Assembly (NCBI GenBank): GCA_905250125.1
Contig: CAJNOL010000969.1
Coordinates: 22,285 to 86,284 of the forward strand
Source of the DNA: Rotaria sordida
Lineage: Eukaryota > Rotifera > Eurotatoria > Philodinida > Philodinidae
DNA length: 64,000 nt
Reading direction: 5' to 3'
Shown here: piece by piece, positions 23,901-38,900 of the stretch
How positions within the stretch are numbered: the stretch's first letter is position 1
Layout of the letters: each line of letters starts with the position of its first letter
Notes under the pieces: model-generated
What the model was told of the DNA's origin: nothing
Databases searched by the model: none
Seen by the model: only the letters and a program-made list of their open reading frames with translations
Made by a program: the position numbers and the translations under genes

Positions 23901-26900
23901 ATCACGTATTACATTTCGTGAATTAGTGAAATGGCTTCATCGACATGCTCTGTTCTCACCTGAAAAGGAACTCTGGCCTATTGTTGGTGCTTCGCTTTTG
24001 GGTGCCAAATATCCATTCGATTTTACAACGCGACAAACACTTCTAAATGATCTACAATCGGTCTGGTCTAAAATTCATATGTCACCAAATCCACAGATCG
24101 AAATTAAAGAAATAGGTGGACAAGTTCGTTTTCGAGAAGGTGAACTCTACGTCGATATGCCAAAGATGAGTTTAACTGATAGTCTAGTCCTTACATCCCC
24201 TGAGATATTTCATCGTTCACTTGTTCGTCTTGCTCTAGCCGTTCATTCCAAAGAACCTATTTTGCTTATCGGTCCAACTTCATGTAAGACATTACTTGTA
24301 GAAACATGGACTAGACTTTCAAATCGATCGCATGAACTCGTCAAAGTACATTTAACACCAGATACAGAAGCTAGTGATCTAATTGGTGAAATTCAACCTT
24401 ACTCGTTTCTTGATCTACTTAAACGATTACCGGCTATGGTTGAGCGTGTTTATCTTCGATTTCTAAGTCTTTGTCGACATCATAGTACAACAGGTGAAGT
24501 GACAATCAACGATGAAATTTTTCTCAAAAATCTACGTGATATCATTATAAGTCGACTTCCTGATGCCATTCGAGAATTCGAAATAGCCTATACACGTGAT
24601 GAAGAACATCGACAACAAAAAGATGATCGTCATGATGATTTTACAGTATTTCGTGCCCAAGCCGAAGCTATACTCATACCAGTATCATCTACTGAAATTC
24701 TTGTTGAGAACGAGAAAGAAATAGAATCGACCATAAGTCTATCAACCTCTTCATCGCAATTGAAACCAACAATAAATACATCATTTCCTAATTTCTATGA
24801 ATCGGATGATTCCTATGATACTTCATATCAACCAGATATGGGACAAGTCTACTCAGATGAGTCCTATGACATGATCGATGATGGATTTGGAAATTATAAT
24901 GGAGACTTCAATCATCAAGATTTGTCAACCACAGCTACCAGTACTCCAACAACAGACTATTTTGATGATGGTTTCAGACAACCAATACCTTCGTCGCGAT
25001 TGGATGTTCAGTCAGAAGAAACTGTTTTTGAATTCGATGATGGATTTCATGTGCTTGTTCATGTGCAAAAACCCGAGATTCTATCAGAATCAGAGAAAGA
25101 ATCCAAAGATCAACCACAACCGATCATACTTGATGATGGCTTTTCTAACATGATGAGTACAACAACTACTACCGAGTCAATTCTACCATCTACTACACAT
25201 CCGAATCCAATCTACGAAACAGAATTTCCCGAAAACCTAATCACTACTATTGAGGAAATTCGTGATGAATTCAAAAAAATGCTTCAACAAAACAACTATG
25301 CTTCATTCACAGCTAAAGATGCAACATTACGTGATTATCAATCGAAATTCAATGATGTCTGGGAACGTCTAACATCACGTAATTTCGATCGTACAAAACC
25401 AATATTTCTCTTCAATGATGGACCAGTGACAATGGCAGCTAAACGAGGCGGTATTCTCTTTCTTGAAGATCTCGATCTACCGAGTCAAGCAGTGATTGAA
25501 CGATTGAATTCAATGCTCGAACCAAGTCCTACTTTTGCACTTACTGAAGATATAACAAGTCATGCTGAAAAAGGTCAACTTGATATAACACTATCGAATC
25601 AATTTCAAATTTTTGCTAGTGTTCATCAAGAACAAGCTCATCAAGTACTCAAATTAAGTCCAGCTACACGTTCAAGATTTACAGAAATTTATGTTCCAGC
25701 TTATCTTGAAAAAGATCTTCAAATACTTGTTAAATCAGAACTAAACAAACAGAACGTACATGCCAATCAAATTGATTCACTTGTTGAAATCATGTTTTCT
25801 TTACGTCGAAAATTACGCGATGATCCCGAATGGAAACTTGACAATGATATTCAATTGTTGTTTCGTTGGACTGATTTCATTACTAGTCATCATTCATCAC
25901 TATCTCTTGTTAATCGTCTCTTTCTTGGTGCTCGTTTCTTCTATTTTGATCAATTACCCTTATCAAGACATGCATTTCTTTTCGAACAATGGCTTAAAAG
26001 TTTATCGCAAACGAATAATTATGATGAATATAATGATATTTTCAAAGTTCCAACAGCTTCACATGGAGCAATTACTATTGAATCGATTACATCGAATGAA
26101 ACAAATGAAGAATTGAAGGTTCCATTCAAAGTCGGCAATGGATATGTAGCATTAAATTATACTGGTGTTCGATATTCTACTGAACAAATCGATGAACAGA
26201 ATCAAACAAAACAATTAAAAGAACTCTGTCAACGTTTCTATTGTGTTCCAACACCAACATTAATCAATCAAATTGCACGTATATTTGCAGCAACTTCATC
26301 TCGAACACCATTATTACTCGAAGGTCCACCAGGTATTGGAAAAACTCAAGTAGTTACACAAGTCTGTTCATTACTCAATAAACAATGTGAACGAATCAAT
26401 TTGTCAGCAAATACATCACTCGATCAATTAATTGGTTGTATTATTCCTCGATTTGTCAATGGAACACGTATTTTTCAATGGCAAGAAGGTCGAGTTTTAT
26501 CAGCAATCAAAGCTCAAAAATGGATACTTTTCGATGAACTCAATTTAGCTGCACCTGAAGTACTCGAAGGTCTTACACCTTTATTTTATCGAGGTACAAC
26601 ACACTTCACTGTACCAACAACAGGTGAAATAGTTGATATGAAAAATGTTCTTCTATTTGCTACAATGAATCCATCGACAATCGGTGGTGGTCGAAGTAAA
26701 TTGCCTCGTTCAATCAGTAATCTATTTACTATTGTTCAACTTGATGATTATTCCGAAAAAGAATTACGTATTATTCTCAATCGTTTATTTGTTCATGATC
26801 TAGAAGAAAAAAATATTAATATGGATCAACTTGATGCCTTATTTCAAACACATACATCACTCAAAGTACTTGTACGACAAGGTATACTTGGACGAACAGG

Positions 26901-29900
26901 TGGACCATATGAACTCAATTTACGTGATTTATCCAAATTTCGAGATATATTTCGTGGTTCAATCGATAGTCAACTCTTTCATTATCAATATATGAATACG
27001 AATGATGATGAAAATCAAGAAAATAAGACAACAGAAGAACTGAATCCAACTATGGACACATCCGATGCTCGATTTTTATCAATTCGTAAATTTGCTCAAG
27101 TTGCTTATGCATGTCAATTTCAAGATCAAAATGATTTTGTTCAAGCTTGTGAATTAATTAATTCAAAATTTCCAATCAATGCAGCTTTGAGTAAACGAGA
27201 AAATGATTGTTCAATTGATACAAGTGTAGCAACTGTTGTACGTATCGGTTCAATTTATGTTGGAACTGGAAGAGAAGAACCATCACCAATTCATACTGGA
27301 CTTATTCATACAAAAAAAACTATTCGTCAATTAGAATTACTTGCAGCTGCATGTCAATCAAAACGAGCTATACTTCTTGAAGGTGATATTTGTTCTCGAA
27401 AATCATCACTTGTTATGGAACTTGCTCGTTTGACACGTCATCGTCTCATCATTATTCCATTACATGAGAATTTCGAAACAACAGATCTTATTGGTTCTTG
27501 GCGACCAAATAATGATCATGAACATAATGATCCTTTATTCAATAAAATCGATACAATGTTTAAACAAATTATTAAAATGCTTTTTCTTATCATTATGCCA
27601 CTCTTATCAAAAGCAAGTAATGAACATGTATTCAATCAATTCAAAATAATTCTTCAAAAACGAACAATTATGATAGGTACAAGTCGATATGAAATGATTC
27701 CATATGAAATCGAAGCTCTTGATGAAACAATAAAATTGTTAACAGTATTGACAAAAATTTCTCAAATGTCTAATGAAATTAAAGTACTTATTTCATGTTA
27801 TGTACGTCAAGCTGATTATTATGTTAGTAAATTGCAATATGCTCGTTTGAATGTAAAACAAGATATTGGTTTTATATTTGTTGAATCAGAATTTGTTCAA
27901 GCTATTCGTGAAGGTTGGTGGGTTCTTCTTGATAATATCAATAGTGCACCAGCTGAAGTACTTGAACGATTAAATTCTTTAACAGAAGATAATCCAATGT
28001 TATCATTATATGAAAATTCAAATGGACAAATTTTAACACAATCAAATGGAATTCATCCAAATTTTCGTCTTTTTACAACAGCTAATCTTAATCGAATCTA
28101 TTCAAATAAATTATCATCAGCATTTCTTAATCGTGTTATTCGTATTTGTTTACCACCAATTGATCAATGGAATATAACAAATGAAAATGATCCAACAAAA
28201 AGTGATTTATTTGAATTAATATCAATTCAATTAGCAACAATACCAGCTGGAAAACAATTGACACATTTATTAATTTTAATGCATCTTAATGTTAAACAAT
28301 ATGTTAAAGATGGTCATTTAACTTATCCAAGTGATTTTCTTGTTACTTATCGTCTTCTTGAACAATGTATACGTACTTTAAAATATTTAATCAAACAAAA
28401 TATCAATCCAGTTGATGCTTGTTATTGGTCTTTATTGAGATCTTATTGTTCATCATTACAAAATCCATTAGAATATCAATTTTATCTTAATCGATTACAA
28501 GAAACAATTAAAAATCTTCAACTTTGTTCAACATCAACAATCTATTCAACAGCAACAGATCAATTTGATCAAAAACAACCAATTTGGTTTCAACAAACAC
28601 AATTGATTCGTTCACATTTTATTCAATTTGAACAATTTCTTGTTGAATTAATTCTAACTATAATTCAATTACTTGCTAATGATAATCAATTAAATAAATT
28701 AACTTGTGATCTTCTAACATTATTTATTGATGATATTCTTCTACTAATGACACCAACTGATGCATATCTAATTCAATTAAAACAAATATTAATCAATGAA
28801 AAGGATATTCAATTTGATTTATCGAAAACTTTATTTGAATTAATTCAAAATAAACAAATAACACCTCGTTCAGAACTACAACGTTCAATGAGTATTTCAA
28901 ATTTTATTCAACAATTTCGAACAAATGAATCTTCATCATTTGAATCATTATGTCATGAATTAAGTGAATTATTAGATCATTTTATAGGTCAAACATCATT
29001 TAGTGATACATATGAACGTCTTTTATTTGTTCAACGAATAATTTCAATTATTGAAACATTTGATCGATTTTTTAGTTCATCAATTTTTAATTTATTCGAT
29101 CAAAAAACTCAACTCATAGATCTTTGTTCACATATAAATCAATATCTTCGATCGTTATTATCATTCAAAGATAAATGTTTAATCTTTGAATTCTTTCATG
29201 ATCCATCATTTCTCAATGCTAAACAACAATTTCGTATACATATGTTTAATAATTTTGATAGTGGTCTTATTTTTTCATTTGAACATGCACAAACATTACC
29301 AATTCGATCATCACGAAAAGATATTCGAAAACTTGTTGAATTTATTTTAAAAGATCAATCAAAATTGAATTCTATTGAACCAATACAATATTTTTCAACA
29401 CTCTTAGAATGGATTAGTCTTCGATGGATATTTGATGATTATTTATCACCAACTATTCGACAAGTTTTAAAACAAAATATTTGTATAACACATGATTTTA
29501 TTATTGAATGTGAAATAAAATTTTCTTGTTGGGAATTATGTACAATATTATCAATAATGATTGAACAAATTGTTCGAGAATTACCTTCCGAATCAAGTAC
29601 AATCAATAATGATTATTTACGATTGAAGAAAGGATTAGAAACTAAAGATAATGAAATAAAACAATGTGAAGAAAGTCTTCAACAAATAATGAATCGTATT
29701 GCAACTACTACTTCGGAAGAAAATCCATCAATAGATAGAAATCCAATAACAGCAGTAACGAGAGTGACGACAAATATGAGAGCACCAATTGGACGTACTA
29801 CATCTCTATACCAATCAGAAGATAATGATTTGCAAGTTCGAGCAGATGAACTCCGACAAGAATTATCTCAACGACGAACTGAAAGAAATCAATTGTTTGA

Positions 29901-32900
29901 TCAATTAGCTCGAGTTGAGCAAACTCATACTACTACTATCGATAAAGTATTAGCTGCACGTTCAAAATTTCGTGATGAGATGAAAAAAATACGAGAATCT
30001 GCTGCTTTCCAATATATTCGAAGTCGATTTGAACAATCCGATGCGAAACAATTCGATCGATTTTTTCAAATTTTGATTGATGCTCCTCGAAATCCCAGTT
30101 TAATAAATATCGATGGTCAACTTGATCTTCGTGCTGTTCTTGCAACACCATTTGGACGACAATTAATCGAACATGATGATATACTTGAAACACCATTGAT
30201 TCTTTTTCTCTGTGGACTTTTTATTTATCCTAATTTATATCAAGGACGTCGCTTACAAATTATCTCCAATTGGAAACAATTTCAAAATCAAATCAATATT
30301 CGTACATTGAATCGTTTCGATCTACTCATCTATTGTCCAAATAAAAAATCATTCGATTGTTGTCTACTTTCAATTGAAAATGAATCTCGTTCGATATTGA
30401 TTCATATGTTTAGTTTACAACAAGATATTGAAACAAATGAATTATGTACAATTTTAAATGAAACTTTACCTGATGAAATCAAATATCAAATTGTACAAGA
30501 ACAATTACCTTATGTTGATGGAATTCTATCAGATAATGATCAACAAATATTTGGATTTACTTGTCTTTTATATTTATATAAACAAGCAAATATATCAATG
30601 ACAAAATCAATAAGTGATATCTATGATCAAATAATTATTATTTATAATCAACTTAAACAATTTATTAAACATAATGCAATTGAAAGAAAATCATTAACAG
30701 TTTTTATTTATCAACAATTAATTCGATTAGAAAATGAATTTGAAAATCTTCAGAAAAATAATTTTAATGATGATCTATGGATAACAATAATTCAATCAAT
30801 GTGGACATTTATAAAACCTTATCAAGATACATTTTCATCAGTTACTGTTCAAAATATTTATCAAGAATTAAAATATTTAATTCAATCAATTCAACCACCT
30901 GATCTTAGTAGTTGTTTAACATCTTTAGCATTTATAAAATCTTTAACAATTAATTATAGTTGTGTTCATATGATTGATGAACATTTACGTAAAATTGGTA
31001 ATTTAACAGATAATAGACATCTTCAAGATTTTCAACTTCTATTTGATTTTATTAAAAAATCAATTCGTCTTCTTAAATTAATCATTCAACATGTTACTTT
31101 TGGTGGTGAACAATTTCCAGATGAACTTTATAAATTTACACCAGATACAATTGGACATCTTGAAATGATTTTTCGTTCAACATTATCATTAATTGATATT
31201 GTCAATGGACATATAAAAATCGGTGCTAAACAATCTAAACAACAATTTAAAGAATTTCAAGAGAAACTTGATCAATGTTTAATAAATCTTCATTTACCGC
31301 CTACTCTTCTTTCTCGTTTTGGACTTATTAATTTTATTACTTTTCTAGCACCATTATTTGATGAAAATCGAGAAGATTCTTTATTAGTTAATCTACAATC
31401 ACATGAATCAAAATCAAATTCATTTACAAATATTGATCCAAAAGAATATCGAAGAAAAACAATGCAAAATAAAATCGATATTACAATAACTAATATTATT
31501 AATTTATTATCACATGCTGGTCAACTACCACTTCGACCTCATCATATCATTCAACATATACATCAAACATTACATAAATTAAAAACATTCGATATTGATC
31601 AAGAAAGTGAAACAAGTTTCAATTGGCTTCTTTCTGAAGAACGAACATTAACTAATTTACTTGAAAAATTTACACGTGAAATTAATCAATATACAATATT
31701 TCATGCTCCATTACCAAATGATCGATCTATTCATGATCTAAATGATATTGAATTTCAATTAAATTCATCTCAAATAAAAATATATAATTATCAATCAGAT
31801 TTGAAAATTTTTCGTGAAAATATTCATAATAGTAGTAAAATTCATTCATTTTCAGAAATGAGTCAAATTATTCGATTAACTCATGCACAAGTATCAAATC
31901 AAACATGGATACGAGCAATATGTCTATTGACATCCAATCAAAAAGATCAATTAAAAACAATTTTAATTACTCTCAATGATGATTTAACTATGCAACTTGA
32001 ACGAAATTCAAATAATATTGATAATGATCGAACATTAATAGATAATGTTGTTTTAGCTTATGCTCAATTTCGATGTGATCTATTAAATGAAGAAGCTAAT
32101 CGTAATATGTTATCAAATTATATTTCTGTTGCTCATCTTTCAACTGAACTTCGTGAATGGACAAAAAAAGCAAATTTGAATGTATTTAATATGTTGGAAA
32201 ATATCAAACGAATTCATGATGATTTAAATCTTGCACAAAATCAAATGAAAAATTTTCCATCAGATTCTAGTTGTAGTCTTTTACCAATTGATATAAGACC
32301 AGAAGATCTTCTTTGTCTTCTTGTACCAGAACATACTTCGATTATACAAATGATTTGTTCAAAATTCAATGATATCGAATTATTACTTTCATGTCGTATC
32401 GATAAAGTTGAACCTATGCATTTATCAGCTACACTATCATCTTTAACAGCTACCCATGGTCTATCGAGCTATATTTATCGTCATCAAACACCAATGATAT
32501 TTTTATTTGATCGGCAAAAACATATTCATTATATTCTCAATGCAACAGTCAATGTTATTCAACAATTAATCGATTTATGTATTGATCCACGAATTCAAGA
32601 AAGTCTTCTAATGAAAATTTGTACAAGTGTTAAAGAATTATTTCCTATTCAAATGGCATTAGCATTGATATTAATAATTTTGATCGATTGGGCAGCAATA
32701 AATCTTGATGATTTCAAACAAAATCAACATTTATTAAAATTAATAACATTAAAAAATGATGAAATTGAATTATTAAACTTAAAAACAAATCTTCATCAAC
32801 TTGAACAAGAAGTAAATAAATTAGAACAAGATTTAAACAAACGTCGACGTGAACGAGAAGATGCTGAATTAGAACGTCATATAGCTACAATTGAAGATTA

Positions 32901-35900
32901 TTTTCTTGTCGAAAATCTAGATAAAAAAGTAAATGAATATTATCAACGTGAAGAATCTGTTAAAAAAAGTATAAAGAAAAAACAAACTGAAATAATAATA
33001 GTTAAACAAAATCTTGAACAATTAACAAATTCATATAATCATCAATTAGAACAAAAACAACAACAATGGATGATTAATCTTCTAAATTATTTTGAAAAAA
33101 TCTCTCATGTAATCAAATTATATATTATTAATTTAGGAAAACAATTTGAATCAGATATTTCAATATCAACTGATCTTAATACTCTTCTCAAAATTCCAAT
33201 ATCAATTGCTTATCAAAGTTTACTTGAAATAACAAAAATTTTTATTGATGATAGTCAAATTGATAGTTTACAAACAGTTATATCTGAAATATTAAATGAT
33301 CTTCGATCTCATTCAATGTCTTTAGCTGAAACTGATCCTATGCATTTATTTATTTCATTCTATTGTGATATAATAAATATTTCACTTTTATCATTAAAAA
33401 ATTCATCAAAAAGTTGGAAACATTATTCGAAAATATTTGAAACATCACAAATGAAATTTTATGCTGAAAATAGAAAAAAACAAAATTTATGTCAATTAAA
33501 TTTATCTATACGAGAACAATGTTCTTTATTTCTTAATCAAATTCGAACAGGATATGATCAAAATGATATTATAAAAAATGCACAAGATATAAGTAAATAT
33601 ATACGTTGTGAAGTAATAAAATTTGATGTTTTAATAGCTAATGAACAAAATAAACAAATTCAATATTTAATTCGAGAATTTGAACGATTTGTTATTTATT
33701 TACTTGTTGCTGGTTGTCGTTATTTACAATTACAACGTGGAATACGTGAACCATTTGATGATCTTTTAATAGGTATAACAACTGAAACAATCGATTTTAC
33801 ACAATTTCCACGTACAGAAATTGATTTACTTAATTTATTAAATCGATATGAAATGCAATTAAAAAGTCATAGTGATACACTTTTATTTCTTCCATTACAT
33901 CTTAGTTTTATATTCAATTCAAATCCATTTAATCTTTTCGATCAACTTGAACGTTCACTTCAAATTTTAATACAATTTATTTTACCTTCTGTTTTTCTTA
34001 TTAAACGTACATGGTCAACAATTGATAAATTACTTGAGAAAATTTCTCATATTCTAACTGATGATGAATATTTTATTCTTAATAATCTATGTCATAAATT
34101 TTTATATTTAACAGATGAATCATGTCAAATAACTGATAAAGGTGATTTTATATCTAAACAACTTCAATCGAATCTATTCGAAAGTTTATCAAAATTAATC
34201 GATAATTTATGTGAAATATTATTAAAAAATCGATCAAATATGAAATTATTTTGTGATGATCTTAATCAACGATGGCATTTAACAATGAAAGAAATGTTTC
34301 GTAGTTTTATTAAAATACAAAAATTTCATATTCATCGACAACTTTCTTGGAATCAACGTAAAGTTAAACAAATTAATAGTTCTTTATTTTCATCCGAAAC
34401 AAATGATACACTTCGATTAGCAGATATTGAAAAAATTCTTCAACGAAAAAATACCATTCTTCAATCGATTAATTTAAATCAACGATCAAAATATTTAATG
34501 GATCTTTATTATCTTCAAACTATCTATCAATTATCAATCGGTGGTATTGATAATTTAGAATTGATCATTATGAATATGCCAATGGAAAATATGGATTATG
34601 ATCTTTATTTTAAACTACTTCATTCAACACGTGAGATCTATAATTTAAGTGAAAAATTACTTCTTGAGCAAACTCTCATGAATTTTATTCATCATAATCA
34701 ACAAATTGAATCTGCTTTTAAATTACTTGAAAATATTTATCGACAAGAATATAGAATTTTTCAAGATTTTTATATTGTATCCAAAGAACAAGTAGAAAAT
34801 AGTTCTAATGATTTATGGAGTTCAATTGATTTTCATTCACTTGTCAAACAAGCAACAGAAGCCAATGAACGATGGCTTAATGCTGGAAAAGATTTTGTAC
34901 AATTACGTCGAAAAATTCGAACAAAAAATGAAGCTTATGTTCAAAAAGCCAAACGAAAATTGGTTGATTTTGGACGAAGTGTTATTTCATTCTTCTCTTT
35001 GAATTCAAGTATATCTACTCATAATGATCTTGATGAATGTTTTGCATTATTACTTCAAGAAATTCTCTGGTATATGCAATCACAACAACAAGGTATTCAT
35101 CGAATTTTTACTATGGCAGATCAAGGTGAATTACATAAAGTAATCGATCTACATAAACGCTATCAATCATCACTTAATCTTGCACCATTGAATAAAGAAT
35201 TATTTCCTATATCTGAAAATATATTTCTTTTACAAATCGAACGTTTGAACAAACATTTGAACGAAATTTATATTTTATTTTGGGATTCAAATAAACAAAA
35301 ATCTCCATGTCTTACTTTAACCATCTCATTGAACAAGGCATTAACAAAGATTCACATTGTTCTTGGAACAGAAATAACACAGTTGGCCATTAATATCTTT
35401 GATATTAGTGGCATGAAAATGAGATGGTCAACACTTGTTGATAGTCGAATACCATATCATGTAATTAATAATTTGAAGTTAACGTGTCAACCACTTTATC
35501 AAAAATATTGCTTCATAGCAAATGGTGTTGCAAGTGACCTGAACATATCAAAGATTCTATCAATTGATGATTTACAACATAGTTTCCGTGAATTAGAAGA
35601 ACAGCTCACTGTTCAAAATCAACAAAATAAAGAAGAAGAAGAATTTCGATCATTATCCATTACTCGAGCAATTCAAATATTGGCCAATCATATGAAAGAA
35701 ATTCTTTCTATGATAAATTGCTCAAAACCAGGTCCAAATGATTTATCATCTCCTTCGAATATCTATCATCTATTCATGCAATTACCACAAGTCGATATAC
35801 TAAAGAAAATTCTCGATCTATTAGAAATCAAAGAATTTGCATCAATTTCACCACTAATACAATTCGTTCATGATGATGATCCAGCAATAAGACTCGATTT

Positions 35901-38900
35901 CCAGTATGTACAAACTTATTCAATGGAAGCAGCGTTTAGTTCAAGTCGACATTGTCTATTAGATGCCAAAGCTCAATTACAACATTTCATCAATAATTTA
36001 CACTTGAATCGAGTACATCTGGTTCTAACTTATGCATGGGCTAATGCTCTTTCGACTCATGGATCTTCAGATACTCAACAAGGATTTTCTGCTATGTTGA
36101 ATGAATGTACACAGCTGAGTCAAATACCAATGGAAAATAATCAAGAAAATTTTCAACATTTAAATGAATGTCGACGAATACTGAAAGATGCACAACGAAT
36201 CTTTCGAACAATTAAGCGAACATCGAATAATTGGATTGAAATCAAACGTCTCATAAGTTTATCATCCTTACCTATCGAAGATGATCTTACTACGGCATTT
36301 ATTCATTCTGAAATGAGTCGTGATGCTCATTTATGGTTGATCGAAACAATGAGTGATGATAATACATCAACTAGTCTAACATGTCATCCAAAAAGAGCTA
36401 TCCTTGATTTTGGTAGTACACTCAGTGGTATTCATCAGCGATTGACTCAACGTATATTTATTCATAATCATACTGATCGAGATTTGAACTTACGAGTCGA
36501 TCGAACTGTTACGGATGAATCTGCATTCGATGTGACGAATGAAAATGTACAAGTTAATGCCGGTCATATGTTTGAATTTGAAATATTCTTAAGACCACCG
36601 ACAACGATTGGCTCATTCAATGAAAATTGGAATCTTCTTATCGATAATACAATTACTCTTTCGAATGTCATTCAACCTCAAATTCAAATTGTCGAGATCG
36701 ATGTCGAAAAATCAGCTGATACCATTGATTTTGGTTTTGTAGCCTGTAGTAATAATCGAATCGAGAAAACAATCGATCTGAAAAATGTTCTAACATGTCC
36801 TGTACGTATAAAGTCACAATTACAAGCAACTGAAATCAATCAACGACAATCTCATTTGCTTATCCTCAACAATGAATTTGATTTACCAGCTAATTCAATT
36901 TTACCTTTTGGTATCGCACTTGAACCAACAGATAATATCGAAGAAGATATCGATGCAGATGTTTGTCTGGCGATCAATTCAGCTAAAAATCTCAAATGGA
37001 TCAAAGTACTTGCACATGTTCGATGTTTACATCTCGCAGTGATCTATCAAGGTCGTACTTATATTGAAAAAAATTCATTAGATCGAGTATTGATTGATGA
37101 TTTCTACAAGGGTGAGAAACGTATCATTTCTATGGAATTTCGAAATGATGGGCCAATCGAATATACACTTCGTCTTTCCTCGACTAAGCTCACTCTTACA
37201 ATGACTGAAGTCAATCTACCTGTAAACACGACGAAAACAATTCCAATTGAAATACAAATGTCTACAAATCTTCATCAAGAATTTGTACTCTTCATTCATT
37301 TTGTTAATAACAAACGTCAATGTCAATTGACATTTGACTGTCAAACAGCTGAAGCTAAATTGACCTATTCAACACGCATATCTGATATTAAGCATATTAT
37401 CACTATAGGCCAATCGGCTCAAATGCAACAAATCTGGAATGCAGATCGTCATCAATTACTACCTATTGAACATGAAATTACATTCACGAATGCGAGCAAA
37501 GCTGCTGCTACTTTGAGCTACAAACGCATTGTATCAACACAAGATCCTCGGATGCCTTTAGCATCACAGTTTCATATCGAACCTGACAATCTTACTATTC
37601 CACCACAATCGAAAGTTCCCGTACGCTTTCTCTACTATCCTGTTGATTTGGGAAAGTTCGATATTCAAGCAGAAGTACAAACAAATACTTCCATCGATCC
37701 GATTAGTATTCCATATTATGTTGAGTTTCAAACGCCGATCTTACAAACGATACCACGAACTGTGATCGATATTGGATTAATACAAACTGGCAAAATCTTC
37801 AAAGAAAACATGCTGATCATAAAAAACATTGGACAAAAAGAACTTCGCTTTACCATATCGGATCCTCTTCGACCAAAACCATTTGTTAAAGTAGCCGCTT
37901 TACAAGAATCATCAGCTAATTCAACACCTTCATCAATTAATCAAACTCTACGAGTCAATCCCAATCAACAACGCTCATTTAGTATTATGATCGAATGTGA
38001 TGTAATCGACAATAATTTCATGTCAGAGATCATTGTACTTGTTGAATTCGAACTAATAAGTATATGTGATCCAGTAATCGATATCAATGGGACACTAATC
38101 AATCGCACTGTAACGATAGTTGTCGTTGGGCATACATTACCATTACGTGACTTTGCCTTACCGAAAGATCTCAACCCTAATTTATGGTGCGGACTTGAAT
38201 TGTTGCCTTCATCCTGGTTGTATCAACTTTGTCGAGAATATATAATTCATAGTTCCTATACTCCATTAGTGGCACTCACAGCCATTGCTCATGTCTGCGG
38301 ATCACAAAATACGAAAGACTCATTACCAAAGACCAAGGATGAATGGTCTATGTTCTGCACGAATCTCACTGATAATAGACAGCGAACTAATAAGAATTTG
38401 CTTACACTTGATTTGTTCAGCAATGAAACTACTGTGAGCACAGCCATTGACACATTAATCCCACTACTTCGATCTTCATTTACAAACTATCGATCATTCT
38501 TTCATCATTCAAGTTTATTTTATCGTTCGTTTTCAAATAATGAATCTATTCGACTTCAGCTTTTTGCTGTAATAAATTCTGCTGCGAATATCGACGAAGC
38601 CTGTGTAATGCAGAGCTATTCATCGAAACTCTGGAATATCTACGAGAAGTGTTCATCTGATGATGCCTTTCGACAAGCCATCGAGTTCGTACATCAATGT
38701 ATTAGTAACGATTGTGCTATACCAGAGAATATCCGTATTTTTACCAAATTCATCCATCAGGTAGTTCAGCCTTCAGCAACAATCGATGTTGCACAACACT
38801 TGTTGACCTTGGTTCCATCCGTGAGTTCTTTTGGTGAACTGATCACGATGTCTGTCAATCCATCATATCTCAAATTAGCTTTACTCTTTGCACATATAAA

